DNA of 49,235 bases. It comes from Luminiphilus sp. Its GTDB lineage: Bacteria > Pseudomonadota > Gammaproteobacteria > Pseudomonadales > Halieaceae. Below are positions 9,066 through 18,447 of the stretch, piece by piece. Under the pieces are notes generated by a model. The model was not told where the DNA came from and ran no database searches. It was given only the letters and a program-made list of their open reading frames with translations. How positions within the stretch are numbered: position 1 is the stretch's first letter; each line of letters begins with the position of its first letter. A program made the translations under genes and the position numbers. The DNA lies in contig JADHNP010000011.1 of assembly GCA_016779445.1 (NCBI GenBank), positions 1-49,235 on the forward strand, read 5' to 3'.

Positions 9066-9974
9066 TCACTGGTGAAGGAGAAACTCCATTAGCGCTTTTT
9101 GGGCATGCAGCCGATTTTCTGCTTCCTGCCAGATCACGGTATCGGGGGAGTCCATCAGATCTGCGGTGATCTCTTCATCGCGGTATGCTGGCAAGCAATG
9201 CATATATAACGCTCCGGATGCAGCCTGATCGAGGAGTTGCCGGTTGAGCTGATAGGGCCCAAGCGATGTAGCGCGCGCTTGTTGTTCAGCTTCTTGCCCC
9301 ATGGATGCCCACACATCAGTAACCAGAAGATGCGCGTCTTGGACGGCTTGCTCAGGGGCTCTCTCAATCCGGGCTTTTGGTCCACACGCCGCGAGAAGCG
9401 TGTTGTCAGGCTCGTAACCTTCAGGGCAGGAAATCACCAACTCGAAATCCAGCAAGCGCGCTGCATTCATCCAGGAATGGCAGACATTATTACCGTCTCC
9501 TAACCAGCAAACTTTTCGCCCGCTGATGTCGCCGCGTAGCTCAAAAAATGTTTGCAGGTCAGCCAGGATCTGACAAGGATGAAAATCGTCGGTGAGGCCA
9601 TTAATGACCGGCACAGTTGAATGGGTTGCAAAACGCTCAACGTCGCTATGAGCATAAGTTCGAATCATTACGGCGTCGACCATTGACGAAATGACTCGGG
9701 CCGCATCTTCGATTGGCTCCCCGCGACCCAGCTGCGTATCCTGTCCGGAAAGGAAAAGGGCTGACCCGCCTAGTTGCGTTATTCCTGCCTCAAAAGAGAC
9801 TCGGGTTCGCGTTGATGCCTTGGTGAAAATCATAGCTAATAATTTTCCGCTCAGGCTCTGGGGCTCTGTGCCCGCATACCGCAGTGCTTTAAGTTCGGTC
9901 GCTCGATCGATCAGGTCGCGCAACTCTGCAGAAGAGAGATCCATCAGCGTGAGAAAGTGTCGTTTTTCTGCCAT
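9066..9974 (-). CDS. argF: Ornithine carbamoyltransferase
   Basis: A 302-residue cytoplasmic enzyme that joins carbamoyl phosphate and ornithine to give citrulline in arginine synthesis. The carbamoyl-phosphate-binding motif STRTR is at residues 54-58. HPCQ at about residue 133 and the ornithine-side motif HCLPAYR near residue 258 are both present. Length is normal for the family. The start overlaps the argD stop by one base (TAATG), so the two genes are translationally coupled and argF follows argD in one operon. No terminator was found after the gene. Confidence 0.96.
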   Translation of the reverse strand: MAEKRHFLTLMDLSSAELRDLIDRATELKALRYAGTEPQSLSGKLLAMIFTKASTRTRVSFEAGITQLGGSALFLSGQDTQLGRGEPIEDAARVISSMVDAVMIRTYAHSDVERFATHSTVPVINGLTDDFHPCQILADLQTFFELRGDISGRKVCWLGDGNNVCHSWMNAARLLDFELVISCPEGYEPDNTLLAACGPKARIERAPEQAVQDAHLLVTDVWASMGQEAEQQARATSLGPYQLNRQLLDQAASGALYMHCLPAYRDEEITADLMDSPDTVIWQEAENRLHAQKALMEFLLHQ

Positions 9975-11167
9975 TACAGTGGTTCCTGTTCCGCGATTTC
10001 GTTGAGGACATCTGCGATCCCGGATCCCAGCTCTCCGGCCTGTTCCCGACTCATTATCAGCGGAGGCAGCACCCGGATAGTATCGCCGCCCGCAATATTG
10101 AGGAGTAAGCCCCGCTCCAAACCGCGCTTAACGATGCTGTCGGTAGATGTGCTGGGCTGAATGCCTATCATCAGCCCGCGGCCGCGAATATCAGCGATCA
10201 GGGTGGGGTCGGTAATCCGTTGCTTGAGGCTTTCGATCAGGTGATGCCGCAAAATCTCCGCTTGTGGCATTAAATTATCCTCTTTCAGCGCGGTCAGAAC
10301 TGCCACAGCCGCGGCGCAACACAGGGGATTGCCGCCATAAGTTGATCCGTGGTCGCCAGGTCCGAGTTGTTGGGCAGCAGCGCCTCTCGCCATACAAACG
10401 CCGATTGGGAGCCCATTCCCTAGTCCTTTGGCGGTTAACAGTACATCCGGTACTACCGCGAGTTGTTCGAATAAGTAGGTGCTCCCACAGCGCCCGTTGC
10501 CCGTCTGCACTTCGTCGAAGATCAGAAGCCAGTCATTTGCGGTGCACATATCCCGGAGGCTTTTCAGGTAATCGGCCGCCAGTGGTTTGATGCCCCCTTC
10601 TCCTTGAATGGGTTCGACCATGACGGCTACGACATCTGCAAGCGGTTCACCGAGTTGCTCAATCGCGGGCAGGTCGTTGGCCGGCACTCTGACAAAACCC
10701 TCAAGGAGTGGGCCAAATCCCTGACGTATCTTTTCGTTGCCGGTGGCCGACAGCGCCCCGATAGTCCTGCCATGGAATGCCCCATCGAGTACTATCATCT
10801 TAGGTTGCGCTATTCCTTTGCGATCACCATATCGTCGTGCAAGTTTAATAGCTGCTTCGTTGGCTTCTGCTCCGGAATTACAAAAGAACATATTATCCAT
10901 ACCGGTCGCTTCGCTGAGCATCTCGGCAACGCGCTCCTGCAGGCGAATGTGAAACAGGTTTGAAGTGTGAACCAGACGCGATGCCTGCTCGGTGACAGCG
11001 GCAGTAACGCCGGGGTGATTGTGCCCAAGGTTAGTGACCGCGATGCCCGAAACGCCGTCCAGATAGGCACGCCCGTCGGTATCGTAAAGTACTGCGCCTT
11101 CCCCATGAGAAAACGTCACGGGCAGGCGACCATAGGTTGGCATAATGGCGTGGTTTGAGTCAGGCAT
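9974..11167 (-). CDS. argD: Acetylornithine aminotransferase
   Basis: A 397-residue class III PLP aminotransferase that converts N-acetylglutamate semialdehyde to N-acetylornithine. It may also act on succinyl-diaminopimelate in lysine synthesis. The catalytic lysine is K247 ([10 protein letters not shown]) and the PLP-pyridine aspartate is D218 (IFDEVQTG). The phosphate-binding loop is [10 protein letters not shown] at about residues 97-106. The direct linkage to argF supports the arginine role over other class III members. The ATG at 11167 lacks a strong ribosome-binding site; the next in-frame ATG (residue 9) is no better. A sigma70-like promoter sits about 35 bases upstream. Confidence 0.94.
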   Translation of the reverse strand: MPDSNHAIMPTYGRLPVTFSHGEGAVLYDTDGRAYLDGVSGIAVTNLGHNHPGVTAAVTEQASRLVHTSNLFHIRLQERVAEMLSEATGMDNMFFCNSGAEANEAAIKLARRYGDRKGIAQPKMIVLDGAFHGRTIGALSATGNEKIRQGFGPLLEGFVRVPANDLPAIEQLGEPLADVVAVMVEPIQGEGGIKPLAADYLKSLRDMCTANDWLLIFDEVQTGNGRCGSTYLFEQLAVVPDVLLTAKGLGNGLPIGVCMARGAAAQQLGPGDHGSTYGGNPLCCAAAVAVLTALKEDNLMPQAEILRHHLIESLKQRITDPTLIADIRGRGLMIGIQPSTSTDSIVKRGLERGLLLNIAGGDTIRVLPPLIMSREQAGELGSGIADVLNEIAEQEPL

Positions 11168-11201
11168 TGAAAAAGGCGACCGGTCAGCTTGAAGGATGCC
11201 A

Positions 11202-11229
11202 AGATTAGCGGAGCGGCGTCCCGAGTCAA
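11202..11229 (-). promoter_or_regulatory. Predicted sigma70 promoter of argDF
   Basis: On the minus strand TTGACT (11229-11224) and TAATCT (11207-11202) are separated by 16 bases. The predicted transcription start is about 28 bases before the argD ATG. No clear pair of ARG boxes is visible around it. Confidence 0.5.
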
Positions 11230-11334
11230 ATGCGACTTACAATCAGGCTCCGCCTTACCCGCTCGTCGTATTACAATAGAGGCGGCCCAGATTCACCCAA
11301 AAGACCAACACGCAGCCATATTACGGAGCAAGCT

Positions 11335-11661
11335 ATGGACATCATGGAAACGATTCGCGAACAGATAGAAGGTAATCGCATTATTCTTTATATGAAAGGC
11401 TCACCTAACCAGCCGCAATGCGGATTCTCCGCCCGGACAGTTCAGGCACTCATGTCCTGTGGAGAGCGGTTTGCCTACGTGGATATATTGAGCAGTCCAG
11501 AGATCCGCGCCAACCTCCCCACTTATGCCAATTGGCCGACATTTCCCCAGCTGTGGGTGCAGGGAGAGCTGATTGGTGGCTGTGACATTGTTTGTGATAT
11601 GGAGGCCTCTGGCGAGTTGAAGGAGCTGGTGAGCGCCGATAGCGGTGAGACAGAGGCCTAA
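11335..11661 (+). CDS. grxD: Monothiol glutaredoxin, Grx4/GrxD type
   Basis: A 108-residue protein with the monothiol glutaredoxin active site CGFS at residues 29-32. Family members bind a [2Fe-2S] cluster with glutathione and deliver Fe-S clusters rather than act as general thiol reductants. The motifs WPTFPQLWV (cis-Pro) and GGCDI (glutathione binding) are present. The open frame extends back to 11230, but the ATG at 11335 has a CGGAG site and gives the standard N-terminus (MDIMETIREQIEGN). The gene is divergent from argD and lies 25 bases before proA in the same direction, so it probably leads the proA-to-lipB operon. Confidence 0.95.
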   Translation: MDIMETIREQIEGNRIILYMKGSPNQPQCGFSARTVQALMSCGERFAYVDILSSPEIRANLPTYANWPTFPQLWVQGELIGGCDIVCDMEASGELKELVSADSGETEA

Positions 11662-11686
11662 ATCATGGGTCCGGGAAGCGTGATCG

Positions 11687-12943
11687 ATGCAGGTTAAGCA
11701 ACTCATCACAGACATGGCGCGGGCCGCCCGTGAGGCGTCCCGAATCGTCGCGAGCGCGCCTTTGGACCAGCGTAACGACGCCTTGCTATCTATTCGAGAC
11801 GAGATCAAGAGGGGCCGCGACAGTATATTGGCGTCGAATGAATCTGATCTTGAGGCGGCTCGGCGTCTTGATTTAGATGAAGCGTTTATCGATCGATTGG
11901 CACTGAATGCGCCGCGTCTCGACTCATTGGAGGAGGGGCTGCAACAGGTGGCAATGCTGCCTGATCCTATCGGTGCCATAGAAAACCTTCGCAAAATGCC
12001 CTCGGGTATCGAAGTCGGCACTATGCGAGTTCCCTTGGGTGTCATCGGCATCATTTTTGAATCGCGCCCCAATGTGACCGTGGAGGCGGCCGCGCTCTGC
12101 CTGAAAGCGGGGAACGCGGTCATTCTGCGCGGTGGCTCGGAGGCGATTCACTCCAATAAGGCGCTGGGAGAATTGATCGCGCGTGGGCTTGCCAATGTCG
12201 GATTGCCAGCGGCATCGGCACAGGTTGTTCCTGTTGTTGACCGGGAGGCAGTGGGTGCCATGCTCACCTTACCCCAATACATTGATATGGTGGTGCCACG
12301 TGGCGGCAAAGCCCTGATTGAAAGGGTTTCAGAGGAGAGTCGTGTCCCGGTGTTGAAACATCTCGATGGGATTTGCCATGTGTTTATTGATCGAGATGCC
12401 GATCCCGAGAAAGCCATGGCGATTGCGATTAATGCTAAGACCCAACGCTTTGGCACCTGCAATACGATGGAGACATTGTTGGTCGCGCGAGAACAGGTCG
12501 CTATGTTGCCTCGATTGGTAGCGGCCTTTCATGAGCACGGAGTTGAGGTGCGAGGGTGTCCCGAATCCCGTCATTGTGCCCCTGAAATCGTCATCAGTGC
12601 GGAGGAGTCAGACTGGTCAACAGAATATTTAGCACCGGTGTTATCGGTGCGAGTGGTAGCGGATGTGGGAGATGCAATGGCGCACATCGCGCGTTATGGC
12701 TCAGATCACACTGAGAGCATTGTCACGGAAAACATCCAGACTGCGGAGCGGTTCTTACGAGAAGTTGATTCCAGTTCCGTGATGCACAATGCGTCGACCC
12801 GTTTCGCAGACGGTTTTGAGTACGGGCTGGGTGCAGAGATAGGTATCTCGACTGACAAGTTGCATGCGCGGGGCCCCGTTGGTCTAGAGGGGCTGACCTC
12901 ACGAAAATATATCGTTAAAGGTGACGGACATATTCGTCAATGA
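11687..12943 (+). CDS. proA: Gamma-glutamyl phosphate reductase
   Basis: A 418-residue NADPH-dependent dehydrogenase for the second step of proline synthesis: gamma-glutamyl phosphate to glutamate semialdehyde. The active-site cysteine lies in [12 protein letters not shown], near residue 260. [13 protein letters not shown] and ILRGGSEA near residues 126-156 are conserved family segments. The C-terminus has the family motif [20 protein letters not shown]. Length equals that of E. coli ProA. Its partner proB is not adjacent. The stop codon overlaps the nadD start by four bases (ATGA). Confidence 0.97.
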   Translation: MQVKQLITDMARAAREASRIVASAPLDQRNDALLSIRDEIKRGRDSILASNESDLEAARRLDLDEAFIDRLALNAPRLDSLEEGLQQVAMLPDPIGAIENLRKMPSGIEVGTMRVPLGVIGIIFESRPNVTVEAAALCLKAGNAVILRGGSEAIHSNKALGELIARGLANVGLPAASAQVVPVVDREAVGAMLTLPQYIDMVVPRGGKALIERVSEESRVPVLKHLDGICHVFIDRDADPEKAMAIAINAKTQRFGTCNTMETLLVAREQVAMLPRLVAAFHEHGVEVRGCPESRHCAPEIVISAEESDWSTEYLAPVLSVRVVADVGDAMAHIARYGSDHTESIVTENIQTAERFLREVDSSSVMHNASTRFADGFEYGLGAEIGISTDKLHARGPVGLEGLTSRKYIVKGDGHIRQ

Positions 12944-13605
12944 GGTCGCAAGCGGTGACTGAAGGTCACCAAGCGCGTGGATTGCTGGGTGGCGCCTTCG
13001 ATCCTGTTCATATCGGGCACTTATGCGGCGCGATGGCAGTACGCGACGCGCTAGGTTTAGATCGTGTTGACCTCATACCCGCGGCACAGTCTCCTCTTAA
13101 AGACCATAGTGCGGTCAGTGCTGCGCATCGCCACGAGATGTTGCGCTTGGCAATAACGGATGTACCTGGGCTGGGCATCGACGCTCGAGAGCTCGATCGC
13201 TCAGGACCCTCTTTTTCAGTCGACACGCTGGTCGCCATTCGGCGTGAGGCCGGCGCCAACTGTCCGCTGCTGTGGATTATGGGCACCGACATACTGCCGA
13301 CCTTACCCCGATGGTCCCGGTGGGATCAGATTCTTGATTTGGCGCACGTCGTTTTATTGGATCGGCCGGGTGCCGAGGCTCCAGCCGAGCCCGTCAGTAC
13401 GTGGCTTGAGCGGCACCTAGTGTCGCCAGAATGGGCGCTGAGGCACCCCGCCGGGGGGATAGTCAGGTTGCACCAGCCACTATTGGATATTTCCTCGTCC
13501 CGCATTCGCCACCTTTTTGAAACAGGTCGTGACCCTCGTTTTCTGATCCCCACTCCCGTTATGGAGTATATTGCCACTCATGGTCTGTTTACCCCTGCCT
13601 TATGA
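12940..13605 (+). CDS. nadD: Nicotinate-nucleotide adenylyltransferase
   Basis: A 221-residue enzyme that adenylates nicotinic acid mononucleotide to deamido-NAD in NAD synthesis. The nucleotidyltransferase motif [11 protein letters not shown] is near residues 17-27. The C-terminal ISSSRIR motif is present near residue 187. The ATG overlaps the proA stop by four bases, and the stop overlaps the rsfS start by four. The adjacency nadD-rsfS-rlmH is a well-known bacterial arrangement and supports the call. Confidence 0.96.
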   Translation: MRSQAVTEGHQARGLLGGAFDPVHIGHLCGAMAVRDALGLDRVDLIPAAQSPLKDHSAVSAAHRHEMLRLAITDVPGLGIDARELDRSGPSFSVDTLVAIRREAGANCPLLWIMGTDILPTLPRWSRWDQILDLAHVVLLDRPGAEAPAEPVSTWLERHLVSPEWALRHPAGGIVRLHQPLLDISSSRIRHLFETGRDPRFLIPTPVMEYIATHGLFTPAL

Positions 13606-13970
13606 ATACTGAAAGTAAAGTCGATGACACCGTCACCCAACTACTGGCTACAACCCAGGAAGCACTGGATGACTTAAAAGCGCTTGAGCCGGTTTTTCTG
13701 GATGTTAGAGCCCTCACTTCAGTGATGGACTGGCTGGTGGTGGCCAGCGGAACATCCAGCCGTCACGTGAAGTCCCTCGCGGATAACGTGCTGATGAAAG
13801 CCAAGGAGCAAGGTATTAGACCCTTGGGTGTAGAGGGAGAACGCGTTGGAGAGTGGGTGCTTGTCGATTTTGGTGATGTGGTTGTTCACGTCATGCAGCC
13901 CGCTACGAGGAGCTTTTATGATCTTGAGCGCCTGTGGTCAGTGCAGGTCTCTCAACCGCAGGAGCTCTAG
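13602..13970 (+). CDS. rsfS: Ribosome silencing factor RsfS (YbeB/Iojap family)
   Basis: A 122-residue protein. RsfS binds ribosomal protein uL14 and blocks subunit joining when nutrients are low. Family landmarks are [20 protein letters not shown] near residues 44-63 and the segment [16 protein letters not shown] before the C-terminus. It overlaps nadD by four bases and rlmH by one, so the three are translationally coupled. Confidence 0.95.
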   Translation: MNTESKVDDTVTQLLATTQEALDDLKALEPVFLDVRALTSVMDWLVVASGTSSRHVKSLADNVLMKAKEQGIRPLGVEGERVGEWVLVDFGDVVVHVMQPATRSFYDLERLWSVQVSQPQEL

Positions 13971-14440
13971 TGCGACTCCGCGTGCTGGCGGTGGGCAGCA
14001 AAATGCCGGAATGGGTAGAGCAGGGAGTGGCCGATTACACCCGGCGCATGCCGAGAGAATTCAGCGTGGAGTGGTTGGACGTGTCTTTGGCAAAGCGAGG
14101 CACGGGTTCGGCCGACAGCTATCGGCGGCAGGAGGCTGAATCCATACAGTCCAAATTGAATCATGATGAAGACCTGATTGTTTTGGACGTACAGGGCATG
14201 GAAATCAGCACCGAGAAAATTGCTGATCGATTTGCTGAATGGCAGATGGAGGGGCGTCGGGTTTGCGTTGTGATCGGCGGACCTGATGGGCTGCACCAGA
14301 GCGTGCTCAGCAGGGCCGCGGAGCAATGGTCTTTTGGACGCATTACGCTACCGCACACTCTGGTTCGCGTGATTTTAGCTGAGCAACTCTATCGGGCCTG
14401 GTCTCTTCAAAGAGGCCATCCCTATCACCGAGCTAACTGA
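13970..14440 (+). CDS. rlmH: 23S rRNA pseudouridine-1915 N3-methyltransferase
   Basis: A 156-residue SPOUT-class methyltransferase that modifies pseudouridine 1915 in helix 69 of 23S rRNA. The N-terminus MRLRVLAVGSKMPEWV, the AdoMet-binding stretch VVIGGPDG near residue 104, and the C-terminal LPHTLVRVILAEQLYRAW and GHPYH motifs are diagnostic. The start is a GTG at 13970 that shares its G with the rsfS stop (TAGTG), preceded by CAGGAG. The longer frame from 13934 would add residues that are not in the family. The final A of its TGA is the first base of the mrdA ATG. Confidence 0.95.
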   Translation: MRLRVLAVGSKMPEWVEQGVADYTRRMPREFSVEWLDVSLAKRGTGSADSYRRQEAESIQSKLNHDEDLIVLDVQGMEISTEKIADRFAEWQMEGRRVCVVIGGPDGLHQSVLSRAAEQWSFGRITLPHTLVRVILAEQLYRAWSLQRGHPYHRAN

Positions 14441-16287
14441 TGGCGGGACCATTGGACGCCATGCGCGATACGCGCCGGGAGTGGTCAATCAATCGCGCCC
14501 GATTGATTGCATGCTTGATCGGCATTTTGATGTTGATGGCAGTCTTGGTTTATCGATATTACTCCTTGCAAATCATCCAGCATGACGCATTTCTCACTCA
14601 GTCTGATCGTAATCGAATCCGCGTGGAGGTCATTCCTCCAACGAGAGGGCAAATCGTTGATCGAAAAGGGCGATTATTGGCTACCAACCAGCCGACTTAT
14701 GTGGTGGGTGTTATCGCCGAGCGTGCGACCGACCTGCCATCATTACTGGAGGATCTACAGCAGCGATTGGCGCTGACCGAGGACGAGCTAGAGGCCTTCA
14801 GGGAGGGGATAGCACAGCGGAGACCCTTCGAGACGGTCCCTATTAAAGTCGGGCTAAATGAGCAGGCGGTGGCGACGGTGGCGGTTGATTTGCATCAGCT
14901 GCCCGGTGTGGTGGTCGAGGCTCAACTGACTCGACATTATCCTTTTGCTGATGTGTTAAGCCACGTTCTTGGTTATGTTGGTCGGATCAGCCTCGAAGAT
15001 CTTCAGGCGTTGGAGGCTGACCATTATCGAGGGACGCTGCACACGGGAAAAGTAGGTCTGGAGAAGCGATACGAATCCGTGTTGCACGGCCGGCCCGGCT
15101 ACCAACACGTCGAGACTAACGCGCACGGGCGACTGCTCAGGGTGCTTGAAAAGCAGCCGCCGCAGCCGGGGCAAGATTTGCGGCTCCATCTCGACCTGGA
15201 TTTGCAGCAAATCGCGGCTGAGGCGCTGGGGACACAACGCGGGGCTGTCGTGGCGTTGGATCCGCTCAATGGAGGGGTGCTGGCGATGGTGTCGAACCCC
15301 AGTTACGACGCCAACTTGTTTGTCGAGGGTATCAGCTACCGTGCCTACGCTACGCTGAGAAATTCCATGGACACGCCGCTGTTAAACCGTGCAGTGCAGG
15401 GGCAGTATCCGCCAGGATCCACTGTAAAACCGCTGTTGGCGTTGGGCGGTCTTTCGCGAGATTTCATTACCACTGAGACGACAGTCAGGGACCCCGGCTG
15501 GTATCGCATTCCAGGAGATGATCGTCGCTACCGAGACTGGACCTTGAGAGTCAGGGGTGGGGGACATGCCGAGAGAGTCGACATGCGGATGGCCATTGCC
15601 GAGTCTTGTGATACCTATTACTACGATCTCGCGTACCGAATGGGCATCGACACCATGGCGGACGTCTTGGAACCTTTTGGCTTGGGTCGGCCCACGGGCG
15701 TTGATACAACAGCTGAACAAGGTGGGATATTGCCGAGTACTCGATGGAAGCGAGAAGCGATGGGCGAAGCATGGTTTCCGGGAGAGACCCTCAGTGCCGG
15801 TATCGGCCAGGGTTATATGTTGGCGACGCCGATGCAGCTTGCACAGGCAACAATGGTGTTGGCAAACCGTGGAACTAGCTTCGTGCCGTCGATCGTTCAT
15901 CGTGTTGGCGACATGACGGTGGGAGGGGTACCGCGCGAACCTCTCAAAATGCATGAAGAGGATTGGCGGGCGGTCATCGAGGGTATGGTCGATGTGGTGC
16001 ACGGGCAACGGGGGACGGCGGCAAGCATCTCCAAGGGCATTACCTACCAAATGGCCGGCAAGACGGGAACGTCTCAGGTGATTGGTATAGCACAAGATGC
16101 CATTTACGAAGAGGAGAAGGTGAGTGAGCGCAACCGTAATCATGGCCTCTTCATTGCTTTTGCCCCCGAGACTAAGCCTCGTATTGTGGTAGTGGTCTTA
16201 GCGGAGAATGGGGGAGGTAGCAGCGCTGCAACACCGGTTGCGCGCCGCGTGATCGATGCCTGGTTAAACGAGCTCAGCGATGTCTGA
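14440..16287 (+). CDS. mrdA: Penicillin-binding protein 2 (peptidoglycan transpeptidase of the elongasome)
   Basis: A 615-residue inner-membrane transpeptidase that cross-links peptidoglycan during rod elongation together with RodA. It has one membrane anchor at about residues 21-44 and a pedestal domain. Its transpeptidase motifs are S327-T-V-K330, S389-C-D391 and K541-T-G. SxD in place of SxN is normal for PBP2. It starts within the rlmH stop codon and overlaps rodA by eight bases. Length is close to the 633 residues of E. coli PBP2. All catalytic residues are present. Confidence 0.97.
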   Translation: MAGPLDAMRDTRREWSINRARLIACLIGILMLMAVLVYRYYSLQIIQHDAFLTQSDRNRIRVEVIPPTRGQIVDRKGRLLATNQPTYVVGVIAERATDLPSLLEDLQQRLALTEDELEAFREGIAQRRPFETVPIKVGLNEQAVATVAVDLHQLPGVVVEAQLTRHYPFADVLSHVLGYVGRISLEDLQALEADHYRGTLHTGKVGLEKRYESVLHGRPGYQHVETNAHGRLLRVLEKQPPQPGQDLRLHLDLDLQQIAAEALGTQRGAVVALDPLNGGVLAMVSNPSYDANLFVEGISYRAYATLRNSMDTPLLNRAVQGQYPPGSTVKPLLALGGLSRDFITTETTVRDPGWYRIPGDDRRYRDWTLRVRGGGHAERVDMRMAIAESCDTYYYDLAYRMGIDTMADVLEPFGLGRPTGVDTTAEQGGILPSTRWKREAMGEAWFPGETLSAGIGQGYMLATPMQLAQATMVLANRGTSFVPSIVHRVGDMTVGGVPREPLKMHEEDWRAVIEGMVDVVHGQRGTAASISKGITYQMAGKTGTSQVIGIAQDAIYEEEKVSERNRNHGLFIAFAPETKPRIVVVVLAENGGGSSAATPVARRVIDAWLNELSDV

Positions 16288-17419
16288 ATACGCCCGCTAC
16301 CTCGATGATTCGCAGCGCTCTTTTGCGCGACCCAGGACACTGGCTCAGTGGTTACACCTTGATCTGGTGCTGTTACTGCCACTGTGTCTCATTATGGTGC
16401 TGGGCCTGTTCGTATTGTTCAGCGCCTCTGATGGCGACTGGAGCACCGTAAGTCGGCAACTTCGCAACTTTGTGGTGGGTTGGGGCGTGTTGCTGGTCGT
16501 CGCTCAGGTTCGGATCGATACGATTCAGCGCTGGAGTCCTGCCCTGTATTTTTTTGCCTTAGGGCTATTGCTTATGGTGCTCATGTTCGGAGTTGGTGCC
16601 AAAGGCGCTCAGCGCTGGCTGAGCCTCGGGATCATCCGATTCCAGCCCTCCGAGGTGATGAAGGTTGCAATGCCACTGGCTGTCGCTTACTGGGTAGTGC
16701 GCTACGGGTTGCCACCGCGGTTAGGTGTCACTGTAGTGAGTTTGCTCATTATTGGTCTACCCGCTGTCGTTATTGGCCTGCAACCCGATCTCGGCACTGC
16801 GCTGCTGGTGGCGGCCAGTGGGGTCTCTGTTATTTTTATGGCGGGCATCAGCTGGTGGCAGATCATGGCGGGTATGCTCACGGCGTTGGCGGCACTTTGG
16901 CCCGCTTGGCTGTTCATCTTGAGGGACTACCAGAAGCAACGAATCTTGACCTTGTTTGATCCTGAAGCCGACAAGCTGGGTGCGGGCTGGAATATCATTC
17001 AGTCAAAAACCGCCATTGGGTCGGGGGGGTGGTCAGGAAAGGGTTGGTTACAAGGCACTCAGTCTCACCTCGATTTTTTACCCGAGAGTCAAACGGATTT
17101 CATTATCGCCGTATTGGCTGAGGAGTGGGGTTTCCGCGGGGTGCTCTGCCTGCTCGCGCTTTATGGTTTGGTCGTTGCGCGAGGATTCTGGATAAGTCTG
17201 ACGGCACAGAGTACTTATGGCCGACTGCTTGCCAGCGCGATTACCTTGACCTTTTGTGTGTATGTCGTGGTCAATATGGGTATGGTCGCAGGGTTGTTAC
17301 CTGTTGTGGGCGTCCCGCTGCCATTTGTCAGCTTTGGCGGCACGGCCATCGTTACACTGATGTTGGGTTTCGGTATCCTGACAGCGATCAGTACAGAGAA
17401 AAGGATTATTTCTCAATGA
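16280..17419 (+). CDS. rodA: Peptidoglycan glycosyltransferase RodA (SEDS family)
   Basis: A 379-residue multi-pass membrane protein that polymerises glycan strands from lipid II in complex with PBP2. The sequence has about ten hydrophobic segments. It carries the SEDS motifs GAKGAQRWLSLG, FQPSEVMK and QPDLGTALL, and the C-terminal segment NMGMVAGLLPVVGVPLPFVSFGG. The first 25 or so residues are polar and cytoplasmic. It overlaps mrdA by eight bases and mltB by four (ATGA), so the elongasome pair and the hydrolase are coupled. Confidence 0.97.
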   Translation: MSEYARYLDDSQRSFARPRTLAQWLHLDLVLLLPLCLIMVLGLFVLFSASDGDWSTVSRQLRNFVVGWGVLLVVAQVRIDTIQRWSPALYFFALGLLLMVLMFGVGAKGAQRWLSLGIIRFQPSEVMKVAMPLAVAYWVVRYGLPPRLGVTVVSLLIIGLPAVVIGLQPDLGTALLVAASGVSVIFMAGISWWQIMAGMLTALAALWPAWLFILRDYQKQRILTLFDPEADKLGAGWNIIQSKTAIGSGGWSGKGWLQGTQSHLDFLPESQTDFIIAVLAEEWGFRGVLCLLALYGLVVARGFWISLTAQSTYGRLLASAITLTFCVYVVVNMGMVAGLLPVVGVPLPFVSFGGTAIVTLMLGFGILTAISTEKRIISQ

Positions 17420-18447
17420 GGTTACTTTTCAGCACCCGGTGCGCGCGACGCCGGGGCGTCCGGGCGGCGCCTATCTTTCTTTGGGCGGCGTTGAGTAGCC
17501 TGATTGCTGTTGAGGTGGCTGCCGGAGAGTATGCCGAGCGCGCAGCTGCTCTCGAGGTGATTAAGTCAGCAGAGCTTGCTGGCGTTGATGCCAAGTGGTC
17601 GACCGACTTGGTCAGTGCTGCGGAGCGTCAACAATCGATACTTGATGCGATTGCCAGACCTGCTGAAAAAACCAAGCCATGGTATGAGTATCGACAAATT
17701 TTTCTGACCCCTCGTCGCACCCGCGAAGGCGTCGTTTTTTGGGACCAACACGCGCTCGTCCTGGACGCCGTGTCGGCCGTTACCGGTGTGCCGCCGGAAG
17801 TGATCGTCGCCATTATCGGCGTGGAGACTTTTTACGGCAGGATTACTGGCAACTATCGGGTGATTGATGCTTTGGCCACGCTGGCATTTGATTATCCCCG
17901 AAGATCGGTGTTTTTCACCAAGGAACTCGAGGCCTTCCTGCTGCTGGCTTGGGAGTCCGGTAAGGATCCGCTCATGCTGAAAGGCTCTTATGCGGGGGCA
18001 ATGGGTTATGGTCAGTTCATGCCTTCAAGTTATCGAGCATACGCTACCCGTTTTGAGGGCGAAGGCGCACCCGACATTTGGGATAACCCAGCGGATGCAA
18101 TCAGCAGTGTTGGCAACTACTTGCTGGAGCACGGTTGGCACGCTGATGAGGATGTGGTGGTTTCGGCGACAGTGAATGATCCCGAACCAGGGCTTTTCGA
18201 GGGGGGGCTGAAACCGACCCACAGCGTGGCCCAACTGGTCGCCCGGGGGGTGATGCCATCACAACCCATCAACTCGGACGCAATGGCAACGCCTATCGGT
18301 CTGGAGGAACAGGACGGCATGGCATATTGGCTGGGGTTGGAAAATTTCTATGTCATCACGCGCTACAACCATAGCGCTATGTACGCCATGGCAGTTTGGG
18401 ACCTGAGTCAGTCAATAGCGAAGGCTCGGAAGGAGAAAGACCTTTAA
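17416..18447 (+). CDS. mltB: Lytic murein transglycosylase B (MltB/SltB1 type)
   Basis: A 343-residue periplasmic lytic transglycosylase that cuts the MurNAc-GlcNAc bond and leaves a 1,6-anhydro end. The catalytic glutamate is in AIIGVETFYG, at about residue 137. The conserved GAMGYGQFMPSSYRAYA follows near residues 195-211. The signal peptide (about residues 1-36) has no lipobox cysteine at its end, unlike E. coli MltB. The enzyme should therefore be soluble, as is Pseudomonas SltB1, which occupies the same operon position. The ATG at 17416 overlaps the rodA stop; a longer upstream frame from 17125 runs inside rodA and is not used. Confidence 0.93.
   Translation: MRLLFSTRCARRRGVRAAPIFLWAALSSLIAVEVAAGEYAERAAALEVIKSAELAGVDAKWSTDLVSAAERQQSILDAIARPAEKTKPWYEYRQIFLTPRRTREGVVFWDQHALVLDAVSAVTGVPPEVIVAIIGVETFYGRITGNYRVIDALATLAFDYPRRSVFFTKELEAFLLLAWESGKDPLMLKGSYAGAMGYGQFMPSSYRAYATRFEGEGAPDIWDNPADAISSVGNYLLEHGWHADEDVVVSATVNDPEPGLFEGGLKPTHSVAQLVARGVMPSQPINSDAMATPIGLEEQDGMAYWLGLENFYVITRYNHSAMYAMAVWDLSQSIAKARKEKDL

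Noticed and set aside
11401-12123. Minus-strand open frame of 240 codons opposite grxD and proA
   Set aside because: Ser/Arg-rich shadow of two clearly identified genes; no family features or ribosome-binding site.
15382-16143. Minus-strand open frame of 253 codons opposite mrdA
   Set aside because: Antisense shadow of PBP2, whose motifs and length are intact; His/Arg/Cys-rich composition is typical of a shadow.
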